Positions 9,851 through 21,128 of a stretch of 64,000 bases of DNA are shown piece after piece. The position numbers and the translations under genes are program-made. The stretch comes from Rhodopirellula sp. (GTDB lineage: Bacteria > Planctomycetota > Planctomycetia > Pirellulales > Pirellulaceae), in the NCBI GenBank assembly GCA_002690925.1, contig NZGD01000253.1:1-64000 (forward strand). The letters are read 5' to 3'. Below the pieces are notes generated by a model that was not told the origin of the DNA, did no database searches, and saw nothing but the letters and a program-made list of their open reading frames with translations. The stretch's first letter is position 1. Each line of letters opens with the position of its first letter.

Positions 9851-10062
9851 CAAATGTCTCGGGGGGTGTGGAGTGAATCACGGGAGCGGTTCAAGAGTTC
9901 GCAGGGTGACCGCCGCAAGTATTGGTGATTTATAGGTTTGCGGCAACATCCCAACAGTCTTGGGTCGTTGTTAAGCCGAGTGGAACTCGCTAGAATTTAT
10001 GTTCCTTTTCACGGCCATTATGGCGTCTCCCTGAAACGCAACTTTTCTTAGGAATCCGGGCA

Positions 10063-12921
10063 TTGGCAGAAGACGAAGGCAACAACGAAAACGGTAACGA
10101 TGACGGTTCGGATCTCACCGCTGAGAGCGAAGGCTCTGGGGGTGGCACGGGCGCTGGCGCGTTGAGGATGGTGGACCTGCCGATCGAAGACGAGCTCCGT
10201 GACAGCTATCTCACCTACGCAATGAGCGTGATTGTCAGCCGAGCGTTACCCGATGTGCGCGACGGTTTGAAACCTAGCCAGAGAAGGATTCTCGTCGCAA
10301 TGAACGACCTGAATCTGGGCCCGGGAAGCAAACGCGTCAAGTGCGCGAAAATTTCCGGAGACACTTCGGGTAACTATCATCCCCACGGCGAAAGCGTGAT
10401 CTATCCGACTCTGGTTCGGATGGCTCAAGAGTGGAACATGCGGCGGATGCTGATCGACAAACAGGGGAACTTTGGCAGCATCGCCGGACTTCCACCTGCG
10501 GCGATGCGATATACCGAGGCGCGATTGAGTGCCGTTGCCGCAACCATGCTTGATGACATCAAGCTGGATACGGTCGATTACACCCCAACTTATGACGAAG
10601 CCCGGAACGAGCCAACAGTTCTTCCAAGCAAGTTCCCCAACCTGCTGATCAACGGCTCGGGCGGTATTGCGGTTGGAATGGCGACAAGCATTCCGCCTCA
10701 CAACCCAACTGAGGTTTGCGATGCCGTCATTGCTTTGATCGAGAATCCGGACCTGACTGTCGATGAACTGTTTGGAATCGTACCGGGACCGGACTTTCCC
10801 ACGGGTGGCATCATCTGCGGACGTTCAGGAATTTGGCGCGGATATCACACGGGCCGCAGTACCATCATGCTGCGGGCCAAATGCCAGATCGAGGAGATGA
10901 AGGGCAACCGCTCACGAATCATCGTGAACGAAATTCCTTATCAGCAAACGCGAGACGGGGTGGTCAGAAAGATCGCAGAACTCGTCAATGGCGACAAAAT
11001 CAAAGGCATTTCGGGCATTCGTGATGAGAGCGATCTCAAGGAACCCGTCCGGTTGGTCATTGAGCTAAAACGCGACGCTGATCCCGATGTGGTACTCAAT
11101 CAGTTGTACCAGTTCTCGCCGCTGCAAACGACGTTCTCAATGATTTTCCTGGCGTTGGTCGACGGGAAACCACGTGAGCTGACTTTGAAGGAAATGCTGA
11201 CGGAGTTCATTCGCCACCGTCTCAATGTGATTCGTCGCCGAACACAATTCCTTCTGAACCGAGCAAGGCGACGCAAACACACGGTCGAGGGCCTGCTGCT
11301 GGCATTGGCAGACATCGACAAGATCATCCAGACCATCCGCGAAAGTCGCACTCAAATCGAGGCCAAACAGCGGCTGATGGGAATTGAATGCCCCGCCTCC
11401 ATGATGCAACGCGCCTTGGGTGATGAAGGTTTCCAGCAATTCGTATTGGAACGCGGCGAAGCCTCGGGATACACGCTAACAAGCGTGCAAACCGATGAAA
11501 TCCTGCGGATGCGGCTCGGACAATTGGTCAACCTGGAGCAGGAAAAACTGTCCAAGGAGCACCAAGAGTTACTGGCTGAGATCTCGGATTACCTAGATAT
11601 TCTTGGCAATCAGACCCGGATCTACCAGATTATCAAAGATGACCTGGAAGAGATCAAACGCAAATTCGGCGATGCCCGCCGGACCGAGATTTCCCAAATG
11701 GAACTCGGTAACATCAACATCGAGGACCTGATCACCGAAGAGACGATGGTGGTATCCATCAGTCACTCCGGGTACATCAAACGTACGGCCTCCAGTGTTT
11801 ACAACACACAAAAACGTGGCGGTAAAGGACTCAAAGGAGCAAAGACCGACGACGCTGACCCAATCGAACACCTGTTCGTCGCAAGCACTCACGCTTATTT
11901 GCTGTTCCTGACGACGGCAGGCAAAGTGCGATGGCAAAAGGTCTACGACCTGCCGCAATTACCGCGGGACAGTCGTGGGCGGGCTATCGTCAACCTGCTA
12001 AATCTTGAAAAAGAAGAACGCATTGCCGAATGCCTGGCGGTCAGAAATTTTGATCAGGAAGGCTATTACGTCGTGATGGCGACTCGCAGCGGCCTTGTCA
12101 AAAAGACGCCACTGGAACAATACAGTCGCCCGAAACGTGGTGGCATCATCGCCATCAAACTGCGTGAAGGCGACGAACTGGTTGATGCAGCTGTGATCGG
12201 CCCCGGCGACGAAGTTGTGCTGGTGACGGCTCAAGGCATGGCCATTCGCTTCCGCGAATCGGATGCCCGCCCAATGGGCCGGAATACCTCCGGGGTCAAA
12301 GGCATCACCCTTGTGGGCGATGACCATGTGGTCGGAATGGTTGTTGCAGATCCAAGTGATTCATTGCTTACCATCTGCGAAAATGGATACGGAAAACGAA
12401 CCAAGTTCGGCCCCAACGCATCCGCTTCGGACACCGGAGAAAGTGACAGCGAAGGAGACGAGGAACTGTCTTCCAGCGCCCGATACCGAACCCAGAAACG
12501 CGGTGGAAAAGGGCTCCGGGACATCCGCACCAGCGACCGAAACGGCCAAGTGATCGGTATCGCACGCGTCAATGACGAAGACGAAATCTTCATGATGACG
12601 GGCAAAGGCAAACTGCAACGCATCAAGGCCGCAGACATCAATGTCATCGGACGCAACACCCAAGGTGTGCGAATCATGAATGTTGACGAAGGCGATAATC
12701 TGATCGCTGTTGTGCGTGTTCCGGCTGAAGAAGTTTCCGAAGAAGAAACCGCCGCAGCGGCACAAACTGATGGCGAGACTGCTGCGGTTACAGAGGGCAG
12801 TGCGTCCACTGGAACAGAAGCGTCTGATTCGGGCACTGCCCCAACAGAAACGAACCCAGGCGGTCCTGAGGACAACGGTCCTGAGGACAACGGCCCTGAG
12901 AACAATGAAACGCAGGACTAA
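10063..12921 (+). CDS. gyrA: DNA gyrase subunit A
   Basis: 952 residues if translation starts at the TTG at 10063, with a weak AGGA 10-12 bases upstream; an ATG at 10168 would remove an acidic/Gly-rich leader of 35 residues. The breakage-reunion domain has the catalytic tyrosine in [11 protein letters not shown] (Y150). The GyrA box QKRGGKG, which separates GyrA from ParC, occurs twice in the C-terminal beta-pinwheel (in [13 protein letters not shown] and [13 protein letters not shown]). The quinolone region reads [10 protein letters not shown]: the serine is kept, but the position equivalent to E. coli Asp87 is proline. The C-terminus is an acidic tail with three 5-residue repeats. gyrB is not nearby. 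Confidence 0.97.
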   Translation: MAEDEGNNENGNDDGSDLTAESEGSGGGTGAGALRMVDLPIEDELRDSYLTYAMSVIVSRALPDVRDGLKPSQRRILVAMNDLNLGPGSKRVKCAKISGDTSGNYHPHGESVIYPTLVRMAQEWNMRRMLIDKQGNFGSIAGLPPAAMRYTEARLSAVAATMLDDIKLDTVDYTPTYDEARNEPTVLPSKFPNLLINGSGGIAVGMATSIPPHNPTEVCDAVIALIENPDLTVDELFGIVPGPDFPTGGIICGRSGIWRGYHTGRSTIMLRAKCQIEEMKGNRSRIIVNEIPYQQTRDGVVRKIAELVNGDKIKGISGIRDESDLKEPVRLVIELKRDADPDVVLNQLYQFSPLQTTFSMIFLALVDGKPRELTLKEMLTEFIRHRLNVIRRRTQFLLNRARRRKHTVEGLLLALADIDKIIQTIRESRTQIEAKQRLMGIECPASMMQRALGDEGFQQFVLERGEASGYTLTSVQTDEILRMRLGQLVNLEQEKLSKEHQELLAEISDYLDILGNQTRIYQIIKDDLEEIKRKFGDARRTEISQMELGNINIEDLITEETMVVSISHSGYIKRTASSVYNTQKRGGKGLKGAKTDDADPIEHLFVASTHAYLLFLTTAGKVRWQKVYDLPQLPRDSRGRAIVNLLNLEKEERIAECLAVRNFDQEGYYVVMATRSGLVKKTPLEQYSRPKRGGIIAIKLREGDELVDAAVIGPGDEVVLVTAQGMAIRFRESDARPMGRNTSGVKGITLVGDDHVVGMVVADPSDSLLTICENGYGKRTKFGPNASASDTGESDSEGDEELSSSARYRTQKRGGKGLRDIRTSDRNGQVIGIARVNDEDEIFMMTGKGKLQRIKAADINVIGRNTQGVRIMNVDEGDNLIAVVRVPAEEVSEEETAAAAQTDGETAAVTEGSASTGTEASDSGTAPTETNPGGPEDNGPEDNGPENNETQD
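12862..12906 (+). repeat. Three tandem 15-bp repeats in the gyrA tail
   Basis: Copies at 12862-12876, 12877-12891 (identical) and 12892-12906 (diverged), each encoding G-P-E-D/N-N, so in frame at the extreme C-terminus of GyrA. Likely a replication-slippage expansion in a disordered acidic tail. Confidence 0.85.
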
Positions 12922-13317
12922 TTCCTGAACGGACACCGCCCAGGAATCCACCAGCTTGCACAGCAGCAAGACTGACTGGATTGCGGTTATCGTTGCTGTT
13001 TCCAGGACGCAATCCCGTCACAGTGAGCTTCAAAACAGGCGGATGAGCCGTTCTAAGAAAAAGCACAGTCCGCCTCGACCAAGCCAGCTGAGATCAGCCT
13101 GCAGCGACGGGAAAAACCGGTAGCTCGGAAATGCATTGGAATGACTCACATTCCGCAACGCTTCTCTGCGGCAGTCAACCTTGCCAGGGCCGAGTTGAGG
13201 CCACAAAAAAACCCGACGAGAATCAATCCCGACGGGCTTCATTTTCATATCACGAGCGTTTTGCATCGTGAGCAATATGACGTTACACAGCCTGACAGCT
13301 TGTGAACCTGCAGTCAC
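12922..13317. other. Intergenic region between convergent gyrA and gap
   Basis: About 400 bases with an 8-bp inverted repeat GGATTGCG / CGCAATCC (12978-13015, long loop), the gap terminator (13204-13238) and a 6-bp hairpin TCACGA / TCGTGA (13250-13271). No gene seen. Confidence 0.5.
13204..13238 (-). terminator. Probable rho-independent terminator of gap
   Basis: On the minus strand a GC-rich stem (CCCGTCGGGA pairing with TCTCGTCGGG, one T-T mismatch and one G-T pair, loop TTGAT) is followed directly by seven T. It lies about 80 bases after the gap stop codon. Confidence 0.8.
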
Positions 13318-14697
<1,380 letters not shown>

Positions 14698-15585
14698 ATG
14701 AACCAGCCCCCGCGTCAACAGCCTGCCAGCAGCGTCGATCCGGAACAAGTTTCCGAAGCCAAGACGACGTCATACAGGCCCCATGAGACCAGAATTCCAC
14801 AATGGCGACGGCCCCGAGGGGTTGCTCCCGGCACTTGGGAATATGTCCATCAGCGGTCAATAGCCGACCATTACGACGCTTTTGTGGCGGATACGCCGCT
14901 ATGCGGACTCGATCAGCAAATCCTGAGAGAGACTCTCCCGGGGCCAAATCACCCCCGATCTGAGGTCATTCTCGACCTCGGATGCGGCAGCGGCCGAACC
15001 GCTTTGCCACTTGCAGAACGTGGCTATGACGTGATCGGGGTCGACCTCAGTCGCGCCATGCTCGAAATCATGAATGGCAAATTCAGGGCCGGTTGCACCG
15101 CTGGCACAATATTTCCCGTTCAGGCAAATCTGGTCGAATTGGGCTGTTTTTCCGAACAAAGCGTGGATCATGCCGTCTGCCTGTTCAGCACCATGGGAAT
15201 GATCCACGGGCGATCCAATCGGCGATCCATGCTTAATACCCTCTTCAAACTGGTACGTCCCGGTGGGACCTTTATCCTGCACGTCCACCATCGCTGGGCT
15301 GCCCTGAGAGAGCATCAGGGAATACGACAACTCGCCCGATCATGGTGGAATGCGACCCGAGATCGAAATAGTGAGTTCGGTGACTGCACTTACGCCTATC
15401 GAGGACTGCAAAGCATGTTCATGCACCGCTTTTCAAAGCGAGAGTGCAAACAGGACCTGCGAGACACTGGATGGACGATCAGCAGGATTGATCCAATTTC
15501 CATTGATGGCGCACAGATCAACCGCAAAACCGTTCTGCCAGGAGGCTTTGTTTTCCATGCCGTTCGGAACTCTCATTCCGAGTGA
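14698..15585 (+). CDS. Class I SAM-dependent methyltransferase
   Basis: 295 residues. Motif I VILDLGCGSGRTALPLAERGYDVIGVD (residues about 90-116 in shape) with the SAM-binding G-x-G-x-G and the acidic residue ending strand 2, then LSRAMLEIM, motif IV/V text DHAVCLFSTMGMI and RPGGTFILHVHHRW. The N-terminal ~65 residues are polar and not conserved-looking; the real start could be later. The substrate cannot be told; the late FSKRECKQDLRDTGW resembles the methyltransferase-11 family C-terminus. The gene ends 20 bases before the start of the transaldolase remnant. Confidence 0.85.
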   Translation: MNQPPRQQPASSVDPEQVSEAKTTSYRPHETRIPQWRRPRGVAPGTWEYVHQRSIADHYDAFVADTPLCGLDQQILRETLPGPNHPRSEVILDLGCGSGRTALPLAERGYDVIGVDLSRAMLEIMNGKFRAGCTAGTIFPVQANLVELGCFSEQSVDHAVCLFSTMGMIHGRSNRRSMLNTLFKLVRPGGTFILHVHHRWAALREHQGIRQLARSWWNATRDRNSEFGDCTYAYRGLQSMFMHRFSKRECKQDLRDTGWTISRIDPISIDGAQINRKTVLPGGFVFHAVRNSHSE

Positions 15586-15606
15586 CTCCGCGGATTAGCA
15601 TGATGA

Positions 15607-16308
15607 ATGCCACAACGAAGCACCGAACGCGGTAAACACTACCCCCAAGGCCACTCCAACCGAATGATCAAAATTCCGGCTACACCGCTAGGCATTGGTG
15701 CTTTGGAGGAACTGACGGCAGCAGGCGTGACACTCAATGTGACATCGAGTGTCACACCAGACCAATACACACAGGCTCGTGAGGGGGTTTGGCGAGGAGC
15801 CCAATGAAAATCCAGCCTAACCGATTTCAAGAGCGTTTACAGCATTTTCATTTCCCGCATTGATGTGTACACCGAACAGGAAATTCCACACCTGCAACCT
15901 GGGGCTCAAGGCCTGGTTGGAATTTTAAATGCAAAACGCGTCTGGCAAGCCAATCAGGATTTCTGGAATGACAAAGACCTGATACTGCAGCAGGAACTGA
16001 TTTTTGCCAGTACCGACACCAAGCAACCGTCTGTTCCTGCATGGAAATACGTGCAAGCACTGGCAGGCAGTGACATTCAAAACACCCCACCTGAAACCAA
16101 TGCAGCAATAGCCTCACATGATATTGAATTCTGCCGAACTGTTGATGTCATGCCGACACTGGAGATCCGGTAGCAGATTGACTCAAGCATTGAAATGAAG
16201 ACGATGCAGGATGTGTTGATGAAACAGAGCGTGGATAAATTCGTGAAACCCCAACGCGTCTCACTATCGCTGATTGCGAACAAGCGGAGTGAACTCAGCG
16301 ACAACTAA
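15607..16308 (+). pseudogene. Transaldolase pseudogene: N-terminus lost, two in-frame stops
   Basis: A single reading frame over 15658-16308 carries transaldolase sequence broken by TGA at 15805-15807 and TAG at 16171-16173. It opens with [19 protein letters not shown], the strand bearing the Schiff-base lysine, then [18 protein letters not shown] and WRGAQ-stop. It continues with [44 protein letters not shown] and [13 protein letters not shown], and after the second stop with KFVKPQRVSLSLIANKRSELS and a final TAA at 16306-16308. No frameshift is needed. The part before the Schiff-base strand, roughly the first third of a transaldolase, is missing and the remnant abuts the methyltransferase gene. 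The first stop sits where the family has arginine, consistent with CGA to TGA. Confidence 0.85.
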
Positions 16309-16396
16309 GCTTCTCGATGGTCAAACATCAAACCGATATCCACAAGCATTCCCTGCTGTTGTCTGTTATCCGATACTTTCGCTGCCGATCATGGGA

Positions 16397-16813
16397 TCAC
16401 GCTGGCTCCGGCAAATCACCAGCGTCAAAGGAGCGGGGCAACAGCTCAGACAGGTTGCAGACGCTGCGTGCTCCGTCGATCAGGTTAACGAGAATGATAG
16501 GCGTATCGATCCCGAACTCGGCGAGAAATTGACGACAAGCTCCACACGGGGGAACTCCACCAACACTTGCAATTGCCACACCTCGCCATTTGCGATAGCC
16601 AGCGGAAACAGCTGCCGCTGCAGCGGCTCTCTCAGCACATATCGACAAGCCATAACTTGCGTTTTCCACATTGCACCCGGCAATCACTTGACCATCCTGC
16701 ATCAGGATCGCAGCCCCTACTTCAAATTGACTGTAAGGAGCGTAGGCTCGTCCGCATGCGTCCACAGCAGAAAGAGCAAGCTGTTCGATTCTTCGGTCAC
16801 TCAACTTGGACAT
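16397..16813 (-). CDS. cdd: Cytidine deaminase
   Basis: 138-residue zinc enzyme that deaminates cytidine and deoxycytidine to uridine forms in pyrimidine salvage. The zinc/active-site motifs are complete: NASYGLSICAERAA with the Cys ligand and catalytic Glu, and PPCGACRQFLAEF with two Cys ligands. N-terminal YAPYSQFEVGAAI is the family substrate pocket. The length is typical of the homotetrameric class. ATG at 16811-16813. It follows deoA on the same strand with about 130 bases between, a logical salvage pair: Cdd supplies (deoxy)uridine to the phosphorylase. Confidence 0.96.
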   Translation of the reverse strand: MSKLSDRRIEQLALSAVDACGRAYAPYSQFEVGAAILMQDGQVIAGCNVENASYGLSICAERAAAAAAVSAGYRKWRGVAIASVGGVPPCGACRQFLAEFGIDTPIILVNLIDGARSVCNLSELLPRSFDAGDLPEPA

Positions 16814-16947
16814 GCAATCATCCGTAAGGGGAACGAGGGAGCAAACGCGATACGTCTGCGTGACTTCTGCGTGATTCCTGCCAAAGCCTTGCGATCATCG
16901 AAGTTCAAAAATGCATCGATGATTCATTGTTGTTTATTGCACTAAAT

Positions 16948-18243
16948 CTAAACATCCGCAATTTGTCTGTGCAGCACCAGCGGCCTCGCTGCAACAGGAG
17001 CTTCAACCACATCGACTGCACACTGCAGCAGCCCAACATACTCGCTGACTCGATGCCGAGCACAATAAAGCGTTAGCAGCGGATCACCTTTTTCAACTGG
17101 ATCACCGATACGTCGATGTACGTTCAAGCCGACCGCATGATCAATTTGATCTCCTTTTTTTCGACGTCCACCGCCCATGGAAACAACCGCCCGCCCCAAG
17201 GCCCGACAGTCATACCTTGCGATCCAACCAGTACTCTCAGCAGTGATCACGTGTGATTCAGCGAGTGGCAGAGGACCTTCCCACTTTCCTTGTTGTGCGC
17301 GAAGCATGCGTTCAAACCTTTCAAAAGCAAATCCCTGATCGATCATTTGCCCGAGCTTCGTTTTTGCCAGTCCGACTTCGTCGACCACTGACATTTTCAG
17401 TAGCAGCGTTGCGCCCAACTCAATCGCCAGATCACGCACACTTCCTCGCTGCCCCTGCAAGACCTCGACCGCCTCATTGACCTCACACGCGTTGCCCACG
17501 GCTCGCCCGAGAGGTTGATCCATATCGGTTAGCAGAACCGACGTCGGTAACCCCGCATCACGTCCAACTCCTACCAGCGTGTCAGCCAAGTCATGTGCAG
17601 CATCCAGTTCCTTCATGAATCCACCCGCACCAACTTTGACATCCATCACTAGCGCATCCAGATCTTCCGCCAACTTTTTACAAAGAATGCTCGCTGTAAT
17701 CAGAGGAATGGATTCAACAGTTCCTGTCACATCTCGCAGGGCATAGAGTTTCCGATCAGCAGGGGCAATTCGATCACTTGCGGACTTGATAAATACCCCT
17801 GCATCTGACAGCACTTCTGCAGATTTCGAGGGTGACAAATCGATGGTAAATCCAGGTATCGACTCCAGCTTATCGAGTGTCCCTCCACTGATCCCCAGGC
17901 CGCGACCACTGATCCTGGGAACATCAAATCCACACGCAGCCAAGGTAGGGGCTAAAACCATGGATGTCTTATCCCCCAGCCCTCCAGTACTATGCTTGTC
18001 CACCCGCAGACGCTCAGGATTAGTCTGATTCCGAGGCAACCGGTCACCACTATCCAACATCGCCTGAGTCAAAGCTGTGGTTTCCCGCCGATTCATGCCG
18101 CGCAGACAGACAGCCATCGCGAAAGCTGACATCTGATAATCCTCGACGTCTCCATTACAAAACCCATCGATTAAGAAATGGATTTCCTGATCGGTCAGAG
18201 CCTGACCCTCTCGTTTCTTGACCAACAGGCTCGGAATGTACAT
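16948..18243 (-). CDS. deoA: Thymidine / pyrimidine-nucleoside phosphorylase
   Basis: 431 residues from ATG at 18241-18243, chosen because MYIPSLLVKKREGQALTDQE begins exactly where the family begins; the frame is open to an ATG at 18360, but that adds 39 unrelated residues and would overlap the divergent protease gene. The enzyme cleaves thymidine or uridine nucleosides with phosphate. The family signature is present as SGRGLGISGGTLDKLE, preceded by DKHSTGGLGDKTS (phosphate loop). The C-terminal PYNP domain includes VSMGGGRRKKGDQIDHAVGL. Length matches the usual ~435 residues. Confidence 0.95.
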   Translation of the reverse strand: MYIPSLLVKKREGQALTDQEIHFLIDGFCNGDVEDYQMSAFAMAVCLRGMNRRETTALTQAMLDSGDRLPRNQTNPERLRVDKHSTGGLGDKTSMVLAPTLAACGFDVPRISGRGLGISGGTLDKLESIPGFTIDLSPSKSAEVLSDAGVFIKSASDRIAPADRKLYALRDVTGTVESIPLITASILCKKLAEDLDALVMDVKVGAGGFMKELDAAHDLADTLVGVGRDAGLPTSVLLTDMDQPLGRAVGNACEVNEAVEVLQGQRGSVRDLAIELGATLLLKMSVVDEVGLAKTKLGQMIDQGFAFERFERMLRAQQGKWEGPLPLAESHVITAESTGWIARYDCRALGRAVVSMGGGRRKKGDQIDHAVGLNVHRRIGDPVEKGDPLLTLYCARHRVSEYVGLLQCAVDVVEAPVAARPLVLHRQIADV

Positions 18244-18346
18244 GTGTTCGCGGCGGATTCGAGGAAGACAGACCATACAAGGCCTTGAATGCTCGTTATA
18301 TTGCATGAGACAAGAAAAGGCGATTCGATTTGAAGCTTCTCTGTAG

Positions 18347-19852
18347 ATGATCTCTCGCATTCACCGAAAAAACACGACCACGGGATTCAGCATGTACAAC
18401 GTTTGCGGCAAGAGATCCTCGAAAAATGTCACAATTTCCATGGGAATATCGAGTGACTGGTCTGAGCATCGCTTGTTGCCGGGCTGCTCTCAAACGCCCA
18501 GTCTGATCGGTTTCTGCGTCTTCATGCTGATGACTGTAGCTGGCATGAATGTTGTCTCAGCGGATGACGCTGACGTGGGCAGCACGCCCGTCAGTGAGCA
18601 GTTGCCCCCCCGTTCAGACGTTGATGTGAACCAATCGTCAGCTGGCAAGACAAAGATCGACATCACCGATCTTGACCTCACGGAACTGGAGTTATTGGTT
18701 GGCCCCCGTGCGCTATCACGAGCGTTTCGCAACGCGGCACGCAAAGCGACTCCCGCAACGGTAACCATTCTTTCCTATGGCCAAGTCACTGTGATGGCGA
18801 ATCAAAATCCGCCAGCGGCGCCCACCAACCCCCTTCAAGGTGGCGACGAACCTGATGAACGCCCGGAGCCTGACGAAAACCAACTGACGGGAGTCGGAAG
18901 TGGCGTGATTGTCTCCAAGGATGGAATGATCATTACCAACAACCACGTCATCACCGGCGCCAAAAGGGTGGTGGTAAAGCTGGCTGATGAAACCGAGGTG
19001 GAAGCCACGGCCGTACGTGGTGATGTCGATAGCGACGTAGCGACCCTCAATATCAAACGCAAAGGAGGCTTCCCCGCTGTCGAACTGGGCAATTCGGACG
19101 CGCTTGAAATTGGCGATTGGGTATTAGCAATTGGAAGTCCGTTCCGTCTGGAAGCAACCGTCAGCGCGGGCATCATCAGCGCCAAAGATCGAGCGTTACG
19201 GCGTATCAGTCGCGGTCGCCTGCTGCAAACAGATGCTGCGATCAACCCGGGTAATTCTGGCGGACCGCTCGTCGATCTGGATGGGCGTGCAATCGCAATC
19301 AGCACCGCCATTGCCTCGCGCACCGGCTCTTACCAGGGAATTGGTTTTGCCATCCCGATCAACCAGGCCAAGTGGATTGCAGATGAACTGGCGGCACACA
19401 ACAAAGTACGTCGCGCTGCCATTGGCATTCGCATGGCCGAACTTAACCCAAAAATCGCAGGCAAGTTTAAACTACCTGTCGGATTGGGCGTTCTCGCTTA
19501 CCAAGTCACAAAAGATTCTGCTGCTGAAAAAGCTGGAGTTAAACCGCTGGACGTGATTCTTGAATTTGCTGGCGAGAAAGTCAGCGACCCAAATAGCTTT
19601 CAGGAAATCGTTGAACGCAAACCTGTAGGCTCGATCCAAGACTTGAAAATCTACCGGAAAGGCGAAGAAATTATGCTGCAGGTGGAACTGGCAACTCTGG
19701 AGGACCCCACGCTACAAAAGGAAGAGTCGCAAGAAAAAGACTCTGAAAATAAGGAACAGGAAAACGATCCGGAAGCAAAAGACGATGAAGCTTCCAAAGC
19801 AAACCCAGACAATTCCAAAAGTGAAACGAAGGAAAATGGACATCCAAAATAG
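18347..19852 (+). CDS. HtrA/DegP-type periplasmic serine protease with one PDZ domain
   Basis: Up to 501 residues; ATGs at 18392 and 18440 are alternative starts, the last giving the most typical signal peptide (core SLIGFCVFMLMTVAGMNVVSA). The trypsin-like domain has its triad in TNNHVITGA (His, about 200), DSDVATLNI (Asp) and NPGNSGGPLVD (Ser, about 301). A single PDZ domain follows (GVLAYQVTKDSAAEKAGVKPLDVI). The last 45 residues are an acidic Lys/Glu/Asp tail, probably disordered. Envelope protein quality control is the expected role. The promoter must lie in the roughly 100 bases shared with deoA. Confidence 0.93.
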   Translation: MISRIHRKNTTTGFSMYNVCGKRSSKNVTISMGISSDWSEHRLLPGCSQTPSLIGFCVFMLMTVAGMNVVSADDADVGSTPVSEQLPPRSDVDVNQSSAGKTKIDITDLDLTELELLVGPRALSRAFRNAARKATPATVTILSYGQVTVMANQNPPAAPTNPLQGGDEPDERPEPDENQLTGVGSGVIVSKDGMIITNNHVITGAKRVVVKLADETEVEATAVRGDVDSDVATLNIKRKGGFPAVELGNSDALEIGDWVLAIGSPFRLEATVSAGIISAKDRALRRISRGRLLQTDAAINPGNSGGPLVDLDGRAIAISTAIASRTGSYQGIGFAIPINQAKWIADELAAHNKVRRAAIGIRMAELNPKIAGKFKLPVGLGVLAYQVTKDSAAEKAGVKPLDVILEFAGEKVSDPNSFQEIVERKPVGSIQDLKIYRKGEEIMLQVELATLEDPTLQKEESQEKDSENKEQENDPEAKDDEASKANPDNSKSETKENGHPK

Positions 19853-19953
19853 CCACCGAAAATCCTCAAGTGGCGACTCTCGATTACCATGAACAAATTT
19901 TCAAGTGGCGAATGATACGGCTGAAACACCGGTCAGACATGCTGCTGGATTGA

Positions 19954-20970
19954 TCAAACGTCAATCAGTTCACGTATGAAGTTCGGATCCGGGTCACTCT
20001 TACCCTTTTTATCGCACTTGAAAAACTCGCTCACGTAGCGAGTGGTCGTGCGTTTTTCCGGAACCTTGAAGCGATCTCCTTTCTGCAACACGGGGCGGTA
20101 TTCATCCATCCGCCCGAATTGTCGTGTGCCTGCGGCCTGGCACGGGAACCAGTGTCCTGTGCCGGAAGCATCCTCAAGATAGAACTCGGGATAACAGTGT
20201 TCTGGAATCCAGACCATGCGAGCGGGGATTTTCGCGTTTCTGCACAATGCTACAAACAGGCTTGTCATTTCTTCGCAGTCACCGTGGCCCTCTCGTAAAG
20301 CCTGCGAAGCATTCTTCAGTGACCCTTCAACATACTTGACTTTGTCGCGGACAAAATCATAGATCTGCTCAACACGGGCCCATGCATTAGGGACCTCTTC
20401 TGCAGCAAGTCCCCTCCACGCTGCCTTGATACGAGCATTACTACTGTCAATATAAGGACTATTGGAAAGAAAGAAACGCAAATCTCGCCCGATCTTGGCC
20501 GGGATCACGAGATCCTCGGTTTGAGTTGGCCCAAGAATACGTGATCGCTCGATGGCAATATTGAAGGTCATTTCCACGGTGGAGCCAGCGGGCACACGTG
20601 CCATTTTCAGCATCACCTGCTTCACGCCGCCGCTCAGTTCACGAGTATCCCAACCCGTGACCTGCGGATCGATCGTGCGTCCTGTAACCGTTACCTTTTG
20701 CTCTGGCCAATTCATTGGCACTGGAAACGTGGCAAAAACATCAGTACAGGTCACTGGCGTCTTCAGTACGAGGCCGATTCGCCAGTTCTGCACCTGTGGG
20801 GTTTCATAGGTCAGGCGTGTACCACCGGCCTCTTCTGATTTTTCATCGGACTGATCCTGAGCATTCACCGCCGGCAACCCGCACATCCCAAGCGAGGTCA
20901 AACCACCCAACAATGCATGCCGGCGGTTCAGCAGTCCATTGGAACCCAACACATTCATCCGAACTCTCAT
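19954..20970 (-). CDS. Transglutaminase-like domain protein, exported
   Basis: 338 residues from ATG at 20968-20970; another ATG lies 4 codons in. A twin-arginine-like export signal NRRHALLGGLTSLGMCG leads the protein. The transglutaminase/protease-like core has its Cys in GHGDCEEMTSLFVALCRNA, the His in SGTGHWFPCQ and the intervening ARMVWIPEHCYPEFYL. Such periplasmic TG-like proteins are peptidases or act in envelope assembly; the exact reaction is unknown. It converges on the HtrA gene and is followed in the 5' direction by the Cys-rich lipoprotein gene on the same strand, so the two may share a transcript. Confidence 0.88.
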   Translation of the reverse strand: MRVRMNVLGSNGLLNRRHALLGGLTSLGMCGLPAVNAQDQSDEKSEEAGGTRLTYETPQVQNWRIGLVLKTPVTCTDVFATFPVPMNWPEQKVTVTGRTIDPQVTGWDTRELSGGVKQVMLKMARVPAGSTVEMTFNIAIERSRILGPTQTEDLVIPAKIGRDLRFFLSNSPYIDSSNARIKAAWRGLAAEEVPNAWARVEQIYDFVRDKVKYVEGSLKNASQALREGHGDCEEMTSLFVALCRNAKIPARMVWIPEHCYPEFYLEDASGTGHWFPCQAAGTRQFGRMDEYRPVLQKGDRFKVPEKRTTTRYVSEFFKCDKKGKSDPDPNFIRELIDV

Positions 20971-21128
20971 ATCCGTGCACCAAAGTACGGGGTGAAATAA
21001 AAACAGAACGGTCGAAGCAAAGCAATGCCCTGGGCAATTTTGCTCCGACCGTCGCTCGCTACGGTAAAGCCAGTTTAACGAACTGGCGCTGAACAGGTCC
21101 AACAGATGGGTCAATCCCCGAGAGAGTT

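Noticed and set aside
12978-13015. Inverted repeat after gyrA as its terminator
   Set aside because: The stem is separated by a 22-base loop and not followed by T residues.
15805-16173. Stop codons TGA and TAG in the transaldolase frame read as selenocysteine or pyrrolysine codons
   Set aside because: The first stop sits where the family has arginine, there is no hairpin of SECIS type visible after it, and the N-terminal third of the enzyme is missing, so decay is the simpler reading.
16274-16945. Open frame of 223 codons opposite cytidine deaminase
   Set aside because: Antisense of an intact cdd with complete zinc motifs; the translation shows no protein family signals.
18244-18360. Longer N-terminus for thymidine phosphorylase
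   Set aside because: The extra 39 residues are not family-like and would overlap the divergent protease gene start.
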